The translations under genes and the position numbers were made by a program. The notes beneath the pieces were generated by a model, which searched no databases, was not told where the DNA came from, and saw only the letters and a list, made by a program, of their open reading frames with translations. A DNA stretch of 64,000 bases from Euzebya rosea (GTDB lineage: Bacteria; Actinomycetota; Nitriliruptoria; Euzebyales; Euzebyaceae): NCBI RefSeq assembly GCF_003073135.1, contig NZ_PGDQ01000002.1, positions 242,731 through 306,730 of the forward strand, in the 5' to 3' direction. This document shows positions 1 through 8,715 of this stretch, piece after piece. How positions within the stretch are numbered: the stretch's first letter is position 1; each line of letters starts with the position of its first letter.

Positions 1-104
1 TGGCCGCCACGATCGTCGTGGGCCTGTACACCGCGGTGATCTCGCCGCTCGTCGTCCGGCCCACCCAGGCGGTCATCAAGCAGTTCCCGACGTCGGCCGG
101 CTGA
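1..104 (+). CDS. C-terminal end of a membrane-associated protein (partial)
   Basis: An open frame enters from the left edge (first full codon at 3) and stops with TGA at 102-104, giving 33 residues that end in QFPTSAG. The visible part begins with a hydrophobic stretch (ATIVVGLYTAVISPLVV), consistent with the last membrane segment and short tail of a membrane protein. Too little is present to assign a family. It lies 36 nt upstream of the metalloprotease gene on the same strand. Confidence 0.45.
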   Translation, partial: AATIVVGLYTAVISPLVVRPTQAVIKQFPTSAG

Positions 105-140
105 GCAGGACTTCGTGGCGTCGGTGGCGAAGAGTCCGCC

Positions 141-1082
141 ATGACCCGGACCCGTTCGTTCGCCACCGCGCTCGTCACCCTCGCCATCGCCCTGCTGGCG
201 CTTCCCTCCGGGGCCAGCCCACGCACGGTCGCCGCCGTCGACGCCTCGGCCGACCCCGGCGTGGCAGGGGCGATCCTCGACCTCGAGGCGCAGCAGGTGG
301 ACTGCGACGGCGCCCAGCTGACCGGGCCCGACTCGACCAGCGTCGCCCACGTCACCGGTGAAGCCGAGTCGATCACCCTCGAGGTGCTGCTCGTGCTCGA
401 CACCGTCGACGTGCCGGGCATCGCGGCGCTGGACGACGGCACCGACGCCGGACGGGCCGCCCACATCGCGGCCGGCGACGCCCTGTTCGCCGACGTCGTG
501 GTCCTGCTGGAGGTCGCCCCGCAGCCCTACGCCGAGCTCGGGATCGACCTCGTGTGGGCGGGCTGGGACCTGCTGGACGCCACGGTCGCCGACCTGGCGG
601 GACGCACCACGGAGTCCCAGGAGATCATCGACCTGGCCCGGGGCCAGTACGGCGGCGTGCGGCCCGACGCGGTCGACATCGTCTACGTGGCGACCGACGC
701 CGACATCCAGGCGCTCGGGCAGACCGCCGTCGCCGGCCAGGCGGACTGCATCGGCGGCGTCGGCAATCCCGAGAACGCCTTCGCCGTCGGTGAGATCGGC
801 GACGCGCTGGTCGACCCCAAGGGCGGCATCCCGATCAGCCCCGTGACCTTCTACCGGGACTTCGCCGCCAAGGTCGCTGCCCACGAGATCGGCCACCTCA
901 TGGGCGGCCACCACCACTACCAGGAGTGCGCCACCCCCGGACCCGTCACGTCCGCGGTCGCCAGGGCCGAGATCGGCGCCTGCACGCTGATGAGCAACGC
1001 GGTGGACTTCCAGACCCTGCCGTTCGGGACCCTCAACGGCGTCGTCGTGCGCGGCCACGCCGAGGCGTACGCCGACCGGTAG
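141..1082 (+). CDS. secreted zinc metalloprotease (metzincin-type)
   Basis: 313 residues. The N-terminus is a clear Sec signal peptide (TRTR, then a hydrophobic core ending near LPSGAS), so the product is exported. Residues 248-258 read HEIGHLMGGHH, a perfect HExxHxxGxxH metzincin zinc site with ligands H248, H252 and H258 and catalytic E249. The downstream CTLMSN segment fits the metzincin Met-turn. This supports an extracellular zinc peptidase of the reprolysin/M43-like group. The substrate cannot be inferred. Four cysteines, two flanking the active-site region (QEC and GAC), could form disulfides. It precedes the cell-wall pair PBP2-RodA but is separated from it by about 95 nt containing a putative promoter, so co-regulation is uncertain. 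Confidence 0.8.
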   Translation: MTRTRSFATALVTLAIALLALPSGASPRTVAAVDASADPGVAGAILDLEAQQVDCDGAQLTGPDSTSVAHVTGEAESITLEVLLVLDTVDVPGIAALDDGTDAGRAAHIAAGDALFADVVVLLEVAPQPYAELGIDLVWAGWDLLDATVADLAGRTTESQEIIDLARGQYGGVRPDAVDIVYVATDADIQALGQTAVAGQADCIGGVGNPENAFAVGEIGDALVDPKGGIPISPVTFYRDFAAKVAAHEIGHLMGGHHHYQECATPGPVTSAVARAEIGACTLMSNAVDFQTLPFGTLNGVVVRGHAEAYADR

Positions 1083-1163
1083 ACCGCTCGACCGGCACAC
1101 CGTTCGGCCTGCCTCGGCCGGCCGGGCGGGGGTCGGAGCTGCCCCGGGGCAGCCCGACGGGGC

Positions 1164-1169
1164 TAGGTT
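1164..1169 (+). promoter_or_regulatory. putative -10 box (TAGGTT) for PBP2, leaderless
   Basis: TAGGTT fits TANNNT and ends 8 nt before the GTG at 1178. That spacing would put the transcription start at or next to the start codon, as in actinobacterial leaderless mRNAs. No Shine-Dalgarno sequence precedes the GTG, and no good -35 box was seen. Confidence 0.4.
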
Positions 1170-1177
1170 TGGGGACC

Positions 1178-3289
1178 GTGCAGCCGACGAACGCCAGGCC
1201 GCCGGTCTCCCGCGAGAGCACCGCGCTGCGCCTCACCTTCCTGAGCGCCCTCGTGGTCAGCATGTTCGTGCTGCTCGTGGCCAGGCTGTGGTTCCTCCAG
1301 GTCATGACCGGCGAGCGGTACGTCGCCCGCGCCGACAGCCAGAGCTTCCGGACCGTCCAGGTCGACGCCCCCCGCGGGGACATCCTCGATCGCAACGGCG
1401 TGCCGATCGTGGACAACCGGTACGCCCAGGTCGTGTCGGTCCGCCCCGACCGGATGGGTGACGACGAGACCAAGGCGCGCACCATCGCCCGGCTGGCCCA
1501 CATCCTGTCGATGACCGAGGAGCAGGTCATCGAGCGGATCGAGGACCCCAGGGTCGGCCCGTTCGCCAACCGGCCGATCGCCATCGACGTCCCGACCGAC
1601 GTCATCCTCTACATCCACCAGAACTCCGCATCGCGCTTCCCCGGCGTCATCGCCGAACGCATCCCGCTGCGCGAGTACCCCCGGGGCCCGCTGGCCGCGC
1701 ACGTCGTCGGCTACACCGGGCAGATCTCGGCCGAGGAGCTGGAGCAGCCCGAGTACGCCGATTACGACTCCGGCGACATCATCGGCTGGGCTGGCGTGGA
1801 GAAGACCTACGAGTCGTGGCTGCGGGGCACCGACGGTGAACGACAGGTCCGCGTCAACGCCCGCGGGGAGATCCTCGAGGAGGTCGCCGAGGAGGCCCAG
1901 GCCATCCCGGGCAACTCGGTGCAGCTGACCATCGACGCCGAGGCGCAGGCCGCCGTCGAGGTGGCGCTGCAGGAGGGCATCGAGCTGGCCCGTCGCACCC
2001 GCGACGCCGAGGGCCGCGCCGACGGCACCTTCGAGGCCCCTGCCGGTGCCGCCGTCGTGCTGGAGCCGGAGACGGGCGAGGTCGTCGCCATGGCCAGCTA
2101 CCCGACCTACGACCCCGAGTCCTTCGTGGGCGGCATCTCCGAAGCCGAATGGAACCGGCTGCAGGACGACGAGAACCACTTCCCGCTGATCAACCGCGCC
2201 ATCTCGGCGTCCTACCCGCCCGGGTCGGTGTACAAGCCGATCTCCGCCGCTGCTGCGCTGACCTACGGGTTCGCCGCCCACGACACCTACATCGGCTGCC
2301 CGGCCGAGTACGCCTTCGGCGACGCCGGCAACGTCTACCGCAACTGGAACACCGTCGACGAGGGGTCGCTGAACCTCGCGGAGTCCCTCATGCGGTCCTG
2401 TGACACCGTCTACTACGCGCTGGCCCGCCGCATGTTCACCGAGGAGGTCCAGTCCCCCGAGGGCCAGGGCTACAACGAGCGGGCGTTCGAGGCCATCGCC
2501 TCCGGTGCAGAGCCCGAGATCCCCTTCGAGTACCTCTCGGAGATGTCCCGCGGATGGGGCCTCGACCAGCTGACCGGCATCGACCTCCCCGGCGAACGCG
2601 ACGGCGTCGTCCCGGGCCGCGAGTGGCGGTTCGACTACTGGGTCAACGCCCGCGACAACTACTGCTACCAGGCCGAGACGGCCGCGCAGGGCAGCTACGC
2701 CCGCGAGCTGTACAGCGAGCTGTGCAACGAAGGCTTCCTGTGGCGTGGTGGTGACGCGGTCAACATGTCCATCGGGCAGGGTGACCTCCAGACGACCCCG
2801 CTGCAGGTGGCCAACACGTTCGCCGCCATCGCCAACCGCGGCGTCATCATGACCCCGCACGTGGTCCGGGCCATCATCGGGCCGAACGGTCCGGTGGAGC
2901 AGTTCGAGCCCGAGCCGTTGCTGACCGTGCCCGTCGCCGCCGACGACCTGGCGTTCATCGAGCAGGGCCTGGTCATGGTCACCGCCGACGAGGACGGCAC
3001 GGCCTACAAGGTGTTCAGCGACTTCCCGTTCGAGATCGCCGGCAAGACCGGCACGGCCGAGCAGAAGCCCAAGCAGCCCTTCGCCTGGTTCGCCGCCTAC
3101 AACACCGAAGAAGTCGCCGGCGAGCGCTACGTCGTCGTGGTCATGGTCGAGGAGGGTGGCGGTGGATCGCTGATCGCCGCCCCCATCGCAGAGCGCATCT
3201 TCGGTGACCTGTTCAACATCCTGCTCCGCGAGAGCCCCGAGGAGGACGCCATCGTCGTGGAGCTCGAGGCCGGGGAGGTGACCGACTGA
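1178..3289 (+). CDS. mrdA: penicillin-binding protein 2, peptidoglycan transpeptidase
   Basis: 703 residues starting at GTG 1178. The frame is open further upstream, but that would run antisense-like through the protease gene, and the TANNNT box just upstream supports this start. A short cytoplasmic tail and one membrane anchor (FLSALVVSMFVLLVARLWFL) are followed by the PBP dimerisation region (RGDILDRNGVPIVDN) and the transpeptidase domain. All catalytic motifs are present: SxxK as SVYK (S350, K353), the SxN-type SCD at 407-409, and KTG at 623-625. The product crosslinks peptidoglycan in the elongasome as the class B partner of RodA, whose gene overlaps its stop codon (ATGA at 3286-3289). 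Tight coupling of PBP2 and RodA is typical. Confidence 0.93.
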   Translation: MQPTNARPPVSRESTALRLTFLSALVVSMFVLLVARLWFLQVMTGERYVARADSQSFRTVQVDAPRGDILDRNGVPIVDNRYAQVVSVRPDRMGDDETKARTIARLAHILSMTEEQVIERIEDPRVGPFANRPIAIDVPTDVILYIHQNSASRFPGVIAERIPLREYPRGPLAAHVVGYTGQISAEELEQPEYADYDSGDIIGWAGVEKTYESWLRGTDGERQVRVNARGEILEEVAEEAQAIPGNSVQLTIDAEAQAAVEVALQEGIELARRTRDAEGRADGTFEAPAGAAVVLEPETGEVVAMASYPTYDPESFVGGISEAEWNRLQDDENHFPLINRAISASYPPGSVYKPISAAAALTYGFAAHDTYIGCPAEYAFGDAGNVYRNWNTVDEGSLNLAESLMRSCDTVYYALARRMFTEEVQSPEGQGYNERAFEAIASGAEPEIPFEYLSEMSRGWGLDQLTGIDLPGERDGVVPGREWRFDYWVNARDNYCYQAETAAQGSYARELYSELCNEGFLWRGGDAVNMSIGQGDLQTTPLQVANTFAAIANRGVIMTPHVVRAIIGPNGPVEQFEPEPLLTVPVAADDLAFIEQGLVMVTADEDGTAYKVFSDFPFEIAGKTGTAEQKPKQPFAWFAAYNTEEVAGERYVVVVMVEEGGGGSLIAAPIAERIFGDLFNILLRESPEEDAIVVELEAGEVTD

Positions 3290-4470
3290 TGTCCGGCGTG
3301 TCCATCAACGACGGCTCCGAACGCCTGATGCGCGAGTCGTTGCAGCGCCGCTGGGCCGGGACGTTCTCGCCTGCCGCGCACGTCGACCCGCTGCTGCTGC
3401 TCGCGGCCCTGCTGCTGAGCGGCATCGGCTTCCTGATGATCGGTGCGGCGACGGCGTCCACCCGCGAGGCCGTCGGCCTGGACCCCACGTTCTTCGTCGA
3501 GCGGCAGATGATCGCCTTCGCGCTCGGCCTGGTCAGCGCCATCGCCATCACGCTGTTCGACTACCGCACCTACCGGGCGTGGTCGGTCGTCGGCTATGTC
3601 CTCGCGCTGGTCCTCCTGGCCGGGGTGCTGGTCGCCGGACGCGAGATCAACGGCGCCCAGGCGTGGTTCGTCATCGGGCCGTTCCAGTTCCAGCCGTCGG
3701 AGTTCGCCAAGGTCGCGATCATCCTCGTGCTGGCCGCGCACTTCCACGAATACCGGGAGGAGGCGCTGGGGTTGCGTGCCCTGATCGAGGCGCTGGCCTT
3801 CGCGGCCTTCCCGATGCTGCTGATCCTGCTGCAGCCCGACTTCGGGACGTTCATCGTCTTCGTGACGATCGTCTTCGGCATCCTGCTGATGGCAGGGGTG
3901 CACGTGCGCTACCTGTTCGCGCTGGTCGGCATGGGGATCGCGGCGATCGCCGCCGCCCTGCAGCTGGGCATCGTCAAGCAGTACCAGCTGGACCGGCTGA
4001 CGGCGTTCCTGGACCCCGAGAACTCCGATGCGCTGGGGGCCGCCTACAACGTCGTGCAGGCCCAGATCGCCGTGGGTTCGGGTCGGTTCTTCGGGCAGGG
4101 CCTCGGGCAGGGCACCCAGACCAACGCCGGGTTCGTGCCCGAGAACCAGACCGACTTCATCTTCACCGTGGTCGGCGAGCAGACCGGCTTCTTCGGCTCG
4201 CTGCTGATGCTGGCCATCTTCGGCGTGCTGATCTGGCGCGGGCTGCGGATCGCCGCGACCAGCCGGGACACCTTCGGCACCCTCATCGCCGCCGGGGTCG
4301 TCAGCGTGTTCGCCTTCCAGCTGTTCATCAACGTCGGCATGGCCATCGGCATCATGCCGGTCACCGGGCTGCCGCTGCCGTTCATCTCCTACGGCGGGAC
4401 CAGCCTGATCGCGTCGTGGATCATGATCGGGCTGCTGCAGAACGTGCACATGCGCCGGCTGTCCAAGTGA
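3289..4470 (+). CDS. rodA: SEDS peptidoglycan glycosyltransferase RodA/FtsW
   Basis: 393 residues, polytopic, with about ten hydrophobic segments. SEDS hallmarks are visible: EINGAQAWFVIGPFQFQPSEFAK, the QPDFGT motif after the central helices, and the C-terminal block with GLPLPFISYGGTSL. SEDS proteins polymerise lipid II into glycan strands in the plasma membrane and work with a class B PBP. The ATG overlaps the PBP2 stop (ATGA), so the two are translationally coupled and this is the elongation (RodA) rather than the division (FtsW) paralogue. The N-terminal ~30 residues are a charged cytoplasmic tail. The next gene converges from the minus strand 31 nt away. Confidence 0.92.
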   Translation: MSGVSINDGSERLMRESLQRRWAGTFSPAAHVDPLLLLAALLLSGIGFLMIGAATASTREAVGLDPTFFVERQMIAFALGLVSAIAITLFDYRTYRAWSVVGYVLALVLLAGVLVAGREINGAQAWFVIGPFQFQPSEFAKVAIILVLAAHFHEYREEALGLRALIEALAFAAFPMLLILLQPDFGTFIVFVTIVFGILLMAGVHVRYLFALVGMGIAAIAAALQLGIVKQYQLDRLTAFLDPENSDALGAAYNVVQAQIAVGSGRFFGQGLGQGTQTNAGFVPENQTDFIFTVVGEQTGFFGSLLMLAIFGVLIWRGLRIAATSRDTFGTLIAAGVVSVFAFQLFINVGMAIGIMPVTGLPLPFISYGGTSLIASWIMIGLLQNVHMRRLSK

Positions 4471-4501
4471 GCCGACCCCCTGCGCAGCGGGCTGGCAGCC
4501 G

Positions 4502-6631
4502 TCAGATGATGCTGAGCTGCTCGGCGAGGACTGGCTCTCGGGCCGCGGTGTCCGACGGGCTGCCTGCGTGGCCGGTGACGTGTTCGCCGGGGCGGGCCCG
4601 GTCCGGCCAGCTGCCCTCCGGCGGCCGGTTGCCCCGTTCGGCCCATGCCGCGTCGCGGGCGTCGCGCACGGTCTGCAGCAGTCCCTCGACGGTTGCCTCG
4701 GGCAGCGTCGACCGGCCCCTGCGGCCGGCGTCGGGTGGGCCGTACAGCTCGGTGTAGGTCTCCACGAGCGCCGGGTGGGTCGACTCCAGCCACGGCCAGA
4801 AGGCCGCCTTCACGCCGGGCCGCAGGTGGAGGGGGATCGGCGTGACGTGGGTGGCGCCGGCGGCGACGGCTGCGGTGGCCAGGGCGGCGAGCTGCTCGGG
4901 GTCGTCGTTGATGCCCGGCATGATGGGGGCGACCATGACCCCGGTGGGGATGCCGGCGTCGTTGAGTGCGCGGACGGCGTCGAGCCGTGCCCTGGGAGAA
5001 GGGGTGCCGGGTTCGGCGGTGCGCCACGTTGGGCGGTCCAGCGTGCCGATCGTCAGCGACGCGGCCACCGGCACACGCTGTGCGGCCTCGAGGAGCACGG
5101 GCAGGTCACGGGTGATCAGCGTGCCCTTGGTGAGGATGGAGAACGGCGTCCACGACCCTGCCAGCGCACGGATGATGTCGGGCATCAGCCGGTACCGTCC
5201 CTCCGCCCGCTGGTAGGGGTCGGTGTTGGTCCCCATGGCGACGTGTTCGCCCTTCCACCGCGGCCGCGCGAGCTCGCCACGCAGCACCTCGGCGATGTTG
5301 GTCTTGACCACGACGGTCCGGTCGAAGTCGGTGGTGGGGGACAGGTTCAGGTACTCGTGCGTGGGGCGAGCAAAACAGTTGTGGCTCACCACACCTGCAG
5401 CGATGAAATCGCCGGTTCCGGTGGTGATGTCCACCATGGGTAGGTCGAGTCCGACGTCTTCGACGGCTACCACCCGCGTGTCGTCCGGACTGCCCTTGAT
5501 AGCCAGACCGTCGATCTGGCGCTTGCGCGTGATCGCCGGCCCGACGCTCAGCAGGAAGGTCAGGCGCATCGGCAACCCTCCTGTGATCCGTATGTTGCCA
5601 ACGTGTTCATCGGTGCCGGGCTCGAGGATCCATGTGACGCCGATGCGATCGAGTGCCCGTCCACACTCCAGCAGGATCGCGGCGTCCCCGTTGCTGATCC
5701 GAATCGTGGTGCCGAGGTGGGATCCTTCGGCGTCGAACAACCCGGCAAGGAAGCCGAGGCTCCAGTTCTTCGTCCGATGACCGGGCCACTCGATCAGGTC
5801 CCTGACCGCTTGGACTGCGCCGGCCTTGGACGTTCGGATTGCCTCAAGGGCCTGCCGCCGACTGGTGGCGGGGGAGAACGAGAAGCGGTCGGTGACAATG
5901 CCGAAGGAAGCGAGGTACTCCTGTGAGCGGTCTAGAGCCTCGAGGTCGGCCAAGGCCAGACGAAAGCGATGGACGACTCGAACCCTCTCCGCGCTCTCGT
6001 AGCGGTAGGTGCCGAGGGTGCCGTCGCCCCTGATCATCCCGGTCAAGTACCCGCGGCGGTAGTCGGCGTCAACCGTGGGAGGTTCAGGACACACGCCCGG
6101 TCCCATCAGCGTGTTGTTGATCGTCAGGTACGGCCGCTGTCCAGCGCCGCGCATGCGGCCCGTGACGTGCTTCCATCCGCGATGTGTGAGGAACCGGTGA
6201 TCACCGCTTGCGACGATAGTGGTGCCGTTGGCCAACCTCACCCGGTGGGCTGCCTTCCGCGTCGTCCACGTATCCAGGACCGGAGTTGAGACCAATCGTC
6301 GATAGTGCCCCGATCGCTGGGTCCCGTAGACGAGATCCCCCACTCGAAGCGACCCTATCGGCACTGCGGTCCCGTCTGCCTTCAGCACAGGAGTTTCAGG
6401 GCTCAGGCAGTACGAGCACGCATGCTGGCAGCCGCGGTAGGGGTTGATCGACCAGCCGAACGGCATGCCGTTGACCTTGTTCAGCGCGGACTTGGTCTCG
6501 ACCTCGAGGAAGGTCATGCCGGCGAACTCGGGGGTGTCGAACGTCCGGGCACGGGTCACCGGCAGGGTGGGGGCGATCGTCGGGGACACCTCGGCGTCCG
6601 GCGCTCGCTGGAGGTCGGCGAGTAGGCGCAT
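4502..6631 (-). CDS. Rv2578c-family radical SAM protein interrupted by an intein
   Basis: The translated precursor has 709 residues. After removal of a 344-residue intein (residues 75-418) the host protein is 365 residues, the usual length for Rv2578c-type radical SAM proteins. The host [4Fe-4S] motif is split: CQHACSY precedes the intein and CFARPTHEYL follows it, so splicing restores C68-x3-C72-x2-C. Other host landmarks are PYRGC upstream and GTNTDPYQRAEGRY downstream, typical of the spore-photoproduct-lyase-like radical SAM group. The reaction of this family is not established. The gene is monocistronic, converges with rodA, and is separated from the fructosamine kinase gene by 57 nt. Without splicing the cluster could not form properly, so activity depends on intein excision. 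Confidence 0.9.
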   Translation of the reverse strand: MRLLADLQRAPDAEVSPTIAPTLPVTRARTFDTPEFAGMTFLEVETKSALNKVNGMPFGWSINPYRGCQHACSYCLSPETPVLKADGTAVPIGSLRVGDLVYGTQRSGHYRRLVSTPVLDTWTTRKAAHRVRLANGTTIVASGDHRFLTHRGWKHVTGRMRGAGQRPYLTINNTLMGPGVCPEPPTVDADYRRGYLTGMIRGDGTLGTYRYESAERVRVVHRFRLALADLEALDRSQEYLASFGIVTDRFSFSPATSRRQALEAIRTSKAGAVQAVRDLIEWPGHRTKNWSLGFLAGLFDAEGSHLGTTIRISNGDAAILLECGRALDRIGVTWILEPGTDEHVGNIRITGGLPMRLTFLLSVGPAITRKRQIDGLAIKGSPDDTRVVAVEDVGLDLPMVDITTGTGDFIAAGVVSHNCFARPTHEYLNLSPTTDFDRTVVVKTNIAEVLRGELARPRWKGEHVAMGTNTDPYQRAEGRYRLMPDIIRALAGSWTPFSILTKGTLITRDLPVLLEAAQRVPVAASLTIGTLDRPTWRTAEPGTPSPRARLDAVRALNDAGIPTGVMVAPIMPGINDDPEQLAALATAAVAAGATHVTPIPLHLRPGVKAAFWPWLESTHPALVETYTELYGPPDAGRRGRSTLPEATVEGLLQTVRDARDAAWAERGNRPPEGSWPDRARPGEHVTGHAGSPSDTAAREPVLAEQLSII
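5378..6409 (-). mobile_element. intein with LAGLIDADG (DOD) homing endonuclease
   Basis: In-frame element of 344 codons inside the radical SAM gene. It begins with Cys (CLSPETPVLKADG, the N-terminal Hint block A) and ends VVSHN followed by Cys+1, the canonical C-terminal splice junction. Block B is visible at SGDHRFLTH. Two dodecapeptide motifs (YLTGMIRGDGTLG and FLAGLFDAEGSHLG) mark a DOD homing endonuclease, and both keep their acidic residue. Codon use is noticeably less GC-biased than in the flanking host exons (for example TTT, TTG, TCA and ATA-type codons at the junctions), which suggests later acquisition. The insertion point is exactly before the third cluster cysteine. NCBI families include intein-containing Rv2578c-like proteins, so the site may be a recurrent target. 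Confidence 0.92.
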
Positions 6632-6688
6632 GCCGTGCAGTTTAGGCGAACACCTGTTCGATGGCGAGGTGGTCGTGGTGTGGGCGTT

Positions 6689-7600
6689 TCAGCGGTATCG
6701 GTCGATCGTCGCGCGGGCTCGTCGGCCGTAGCCGCCACCGAACATCGCCGCATGGACCAGCAGCGGATGCAGCTGGTACAGCTCCACCCGATCGGCGTTG
6801 CCGTCCGCGAGGGGGAACACCTCGTCGTAGGCGTCGAACACCCCCGAGCCGAACCCGCCGAACAGCCGCATCATCGCCAGGTCGACCTCGCGATGGCCGC
6901 CGAAGGACGCCGGGTCGACCAGCACCGGCAGACCGTCGGTGCCGACCATGGCGTTGCCGCCCCACAGGTCGCCGTGCAGCCGCGCGGGTGGCTCGGGCGG
7001 CCCCAGCCGGTCCGGCAGCCGGTCGACCAGCCCCTCGAGCGCGTCCAGCGTTCCCGGCGGCAGGGCACCCCGTTCGTCGGCGATCAGCGCTGTCGGCCAC
7101 AGCCGCTTCGTGCCCAGGAAGTCCGCCCACGTCCCGGTCGGCTCGTTGGGCTGTGGCACCGTGCCGACGAAGCCGGCCCACGACGCCCCGAACGCGTCCG
7201 CACCCGCACGATGCAGCGCTGCCAGGCCTCGCCCGAGCGCCTCGTCGTGGTCCACCGCCGGCCGGCCGGCCTCCACGAACGCCAGCACCAGCACGGCCGG
7301 CCCGGCGCCCCGGTGTGTGTCGTCTCCGCCGTGGACGTCTGCGACTCCGACGACACGGGGGACGGTGATGGCTGCCGGCTCGGCCAGCCAGTCCAGGGAC
7401 GCTGCCTCGGACGCCAGCAGGCCGGGTACCGGCGGATCGACGTGCTTCACGAAGCAGCGTTGGCCAGCCACGACCGCGGTGGACGCGCGGCTGACGTCAC
7501 CTCCAGCGGTCGGACGCACGTCGGTGACCGCCCCGACGTCCACCCCCACGGCCCTCGCGATGGCTGGTCGCAGGTCGGAGGCGCCGGACACGACGCTCAC
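6689..7600 (-). CDS. fructosamine/ketosamine-3-kinase family protein
   Basis: 303 residues from GTG 7600, which overlaps the stop of the upstream gene (GTGA). The APH-like kinase fold is recognisable. GGDVSRAS is the nucleotide loop region, FVKHV carries the phosphate-binding lysine, and RLHGDLWGGNAM holds the catalytic Asp and metal-binding Asn, followed by VDPASFGGHREVDLAMM. Family members phosphorylate C3 of fructosamines on amino acids and proteins, which destabilises the adduct (deglycation). The C-terminal YQLHPLLVHAAMFGGGYGR segment is also characteristic of the family. It is the last gene of the overlapping GNAT-racemase-kinase operon, so repair or salvage of modified amino acids is a reasonable shared theme. 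Confidence 0.85.
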   Translation of the reverse strand: MSVVSGASDLRPAIARAVGVDVGAVTDVRPTAGGDVSRASTAVVAGQRCFVKHVDPPVPGLLASEAASLDWLAEPAAITVPRVVGVADVHGGDDTHRGAGPAVLVLAFVEAGRPAVDHDEALGRGLAALHRAGADAFGASWAGFVGTVPQPNEPTGTWADFLGTKRLWPTALIADERGALPPGTLDALEGLVDRLPDRLGPPEPPARLHGDLWGGNAMVGTDGLPVLVDPASFGGHREVDLAMMRLFGGFGSGVFDAYDEVFPLADGNADRVELYQLHPLLVHAAMFGGGYGRRARATIDRYR

Positions 7601-8715
7601 CCCGACGGGGCCTCCAGCAGGGCCCGCTCGACGGTCACGGCCTCGACCGCGTCGAGGTCCACCTCGAACCCCATGCCCGGTGTGGTGGGGACCGGCAGGT
7701 GGCCGTCGACCATGCGGAGGGGGTCGGCGACGATGTCGGTGGCGTAGAACCGGTCGAACCCCGAGTTGTCGCCCGGAAGCGAGAACCCGTGCATACCCGC
7801 CAGGACGGCGTTGGCCGCCCGGCCGATCCCCGTCTCGACCATGCCGCCGCACCACACCGGCACCCCATGGGCGACGCACAGGTCGTGGATCCGTGCGGCC
7901 TCCAGGTACCCGCCGACCCGCCCGGCCTTGATGTTGACGATGTCGACGGCGCCCAGGCGGATGGCGTCGGCGACCACCTGCGCCGAGAGGGCCGACTCGT
8001 CCAGGCACACGGGCGTGGCGATGGCGGCCCGGAGGTCGACGTTGGCCAGCAGGCGCTCCTCGTCGAAGGGCTGCTCGATCAGCAGCAGGTCGTGGGCGTC
8101 CAGGCGACGAAGCAGCGGGATGTCGCCCGGCTCGTAGGCGGCGTTGGCGTCGACCTGCAGCAGGACGTCGTCCCCGAAGGACTCACGGACCGCCGCGACC
8201 GGTGCCAGGTCGTTGCCCGGTTCGATCTTCAGCTTGATCCGCACGTACCCCTCGTCGAGGTAGCCGCCGACGGTCCGGACCAGCGCGTCGGTGCGATCGT
8301 GGATGCCCACCGACACCCCGCACGGCACCCGGTCGACGGCCACGCCGAGGAAGGTGGCGAAGCTCTGCCCGGCGGCACGCAGCCACGCGTCGAGCACCGC
8401 CGACTCCAGCGCCGCCTTGGCCATGCGATGGCCGCGGATGGGGGCCAGCAGGCGGGCAACGTCCCGCGGCCCGACCCCTTCGACCCCCAGCAGGCGGGGC
8501 GCCAAATGCGTCCGCACCAGCGGGATGACCGCGTCGGTGGACTCCGCGGAGTACAGCGGCCACGGCATCGTCACGCACTCGCCCCACCCCTCCCCGGCGT
8601 CGGTGACCACGCGGACCAGCACGCAGTCGCGGCTGTCCTGGGTCCCGAACGACGTGCGGAACGGCGTGACGAGCGGGATGTCGACCCGCCGCAGCTCGAT
8701 GGCCTCGATCCTCAA
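7597..8715 (-). CDS. o-succinylbenzoate synthase / N-succinylamino acid racemase (enolase superfamily)
   Basis: 372 residues starting at TTG 8715. The TTG overlaps the upstream stop (TTGA), and GGAGTGGGA lies just ahead of it. Enolase-superfamily (MLE subgroup) landmarks are present: the capping domain start PFRTSFGTQ, the KxK catalytic motif in RIKLKIEPG, metal ligands in DANAAY, EQP and DES, and the second lysine in NIKAGRVGG. Proteins of this OSBS/NSAR family either dehydrate SHCHC in menaquinone synthesis or racemise N-succinyl amino acids. No other men genes are in the window. A GNAT gene is directly upstream, and a GNAT succinyltransferase next to NSAR defines the known D-to-L amino acid conversion route. 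I therefore favour racemase function but cannot exclude MenC. Confidence 0.85.
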   Translation of the reverse strand: MRIEAIELRRVDIPLVTPFRTSFGTQDSRDCVLVRVVTDAGEGWGECVTMPWPLYSAESTDAVIPLVRTHLAPRLLGVEGVGPRDVARLLAPIRGHRMAKAALESAVLDAWLRAAGQSFATFLGVAVDRVPCGVSVGIHDRTDALVRTVGGYLDEGYVRIKLKIEPGNDLAPVAAVRESFGDDVLLQVDANAAYEPGDIPLLRRLDAHDLLLIEQPFDEERLLANVDLRAAIATPVCLDESALSAQVVADAIRLGAVDIVNIKAGRVGGYLEAARIHDLCVAHGVPVWCGGMVETGIGRAANAVLAGMHGFSLPGDNSGFDRFYATDIVADPLRMVDGHLPVPTTPGMGFEVDLDAVEAVTVERALLEAPSG

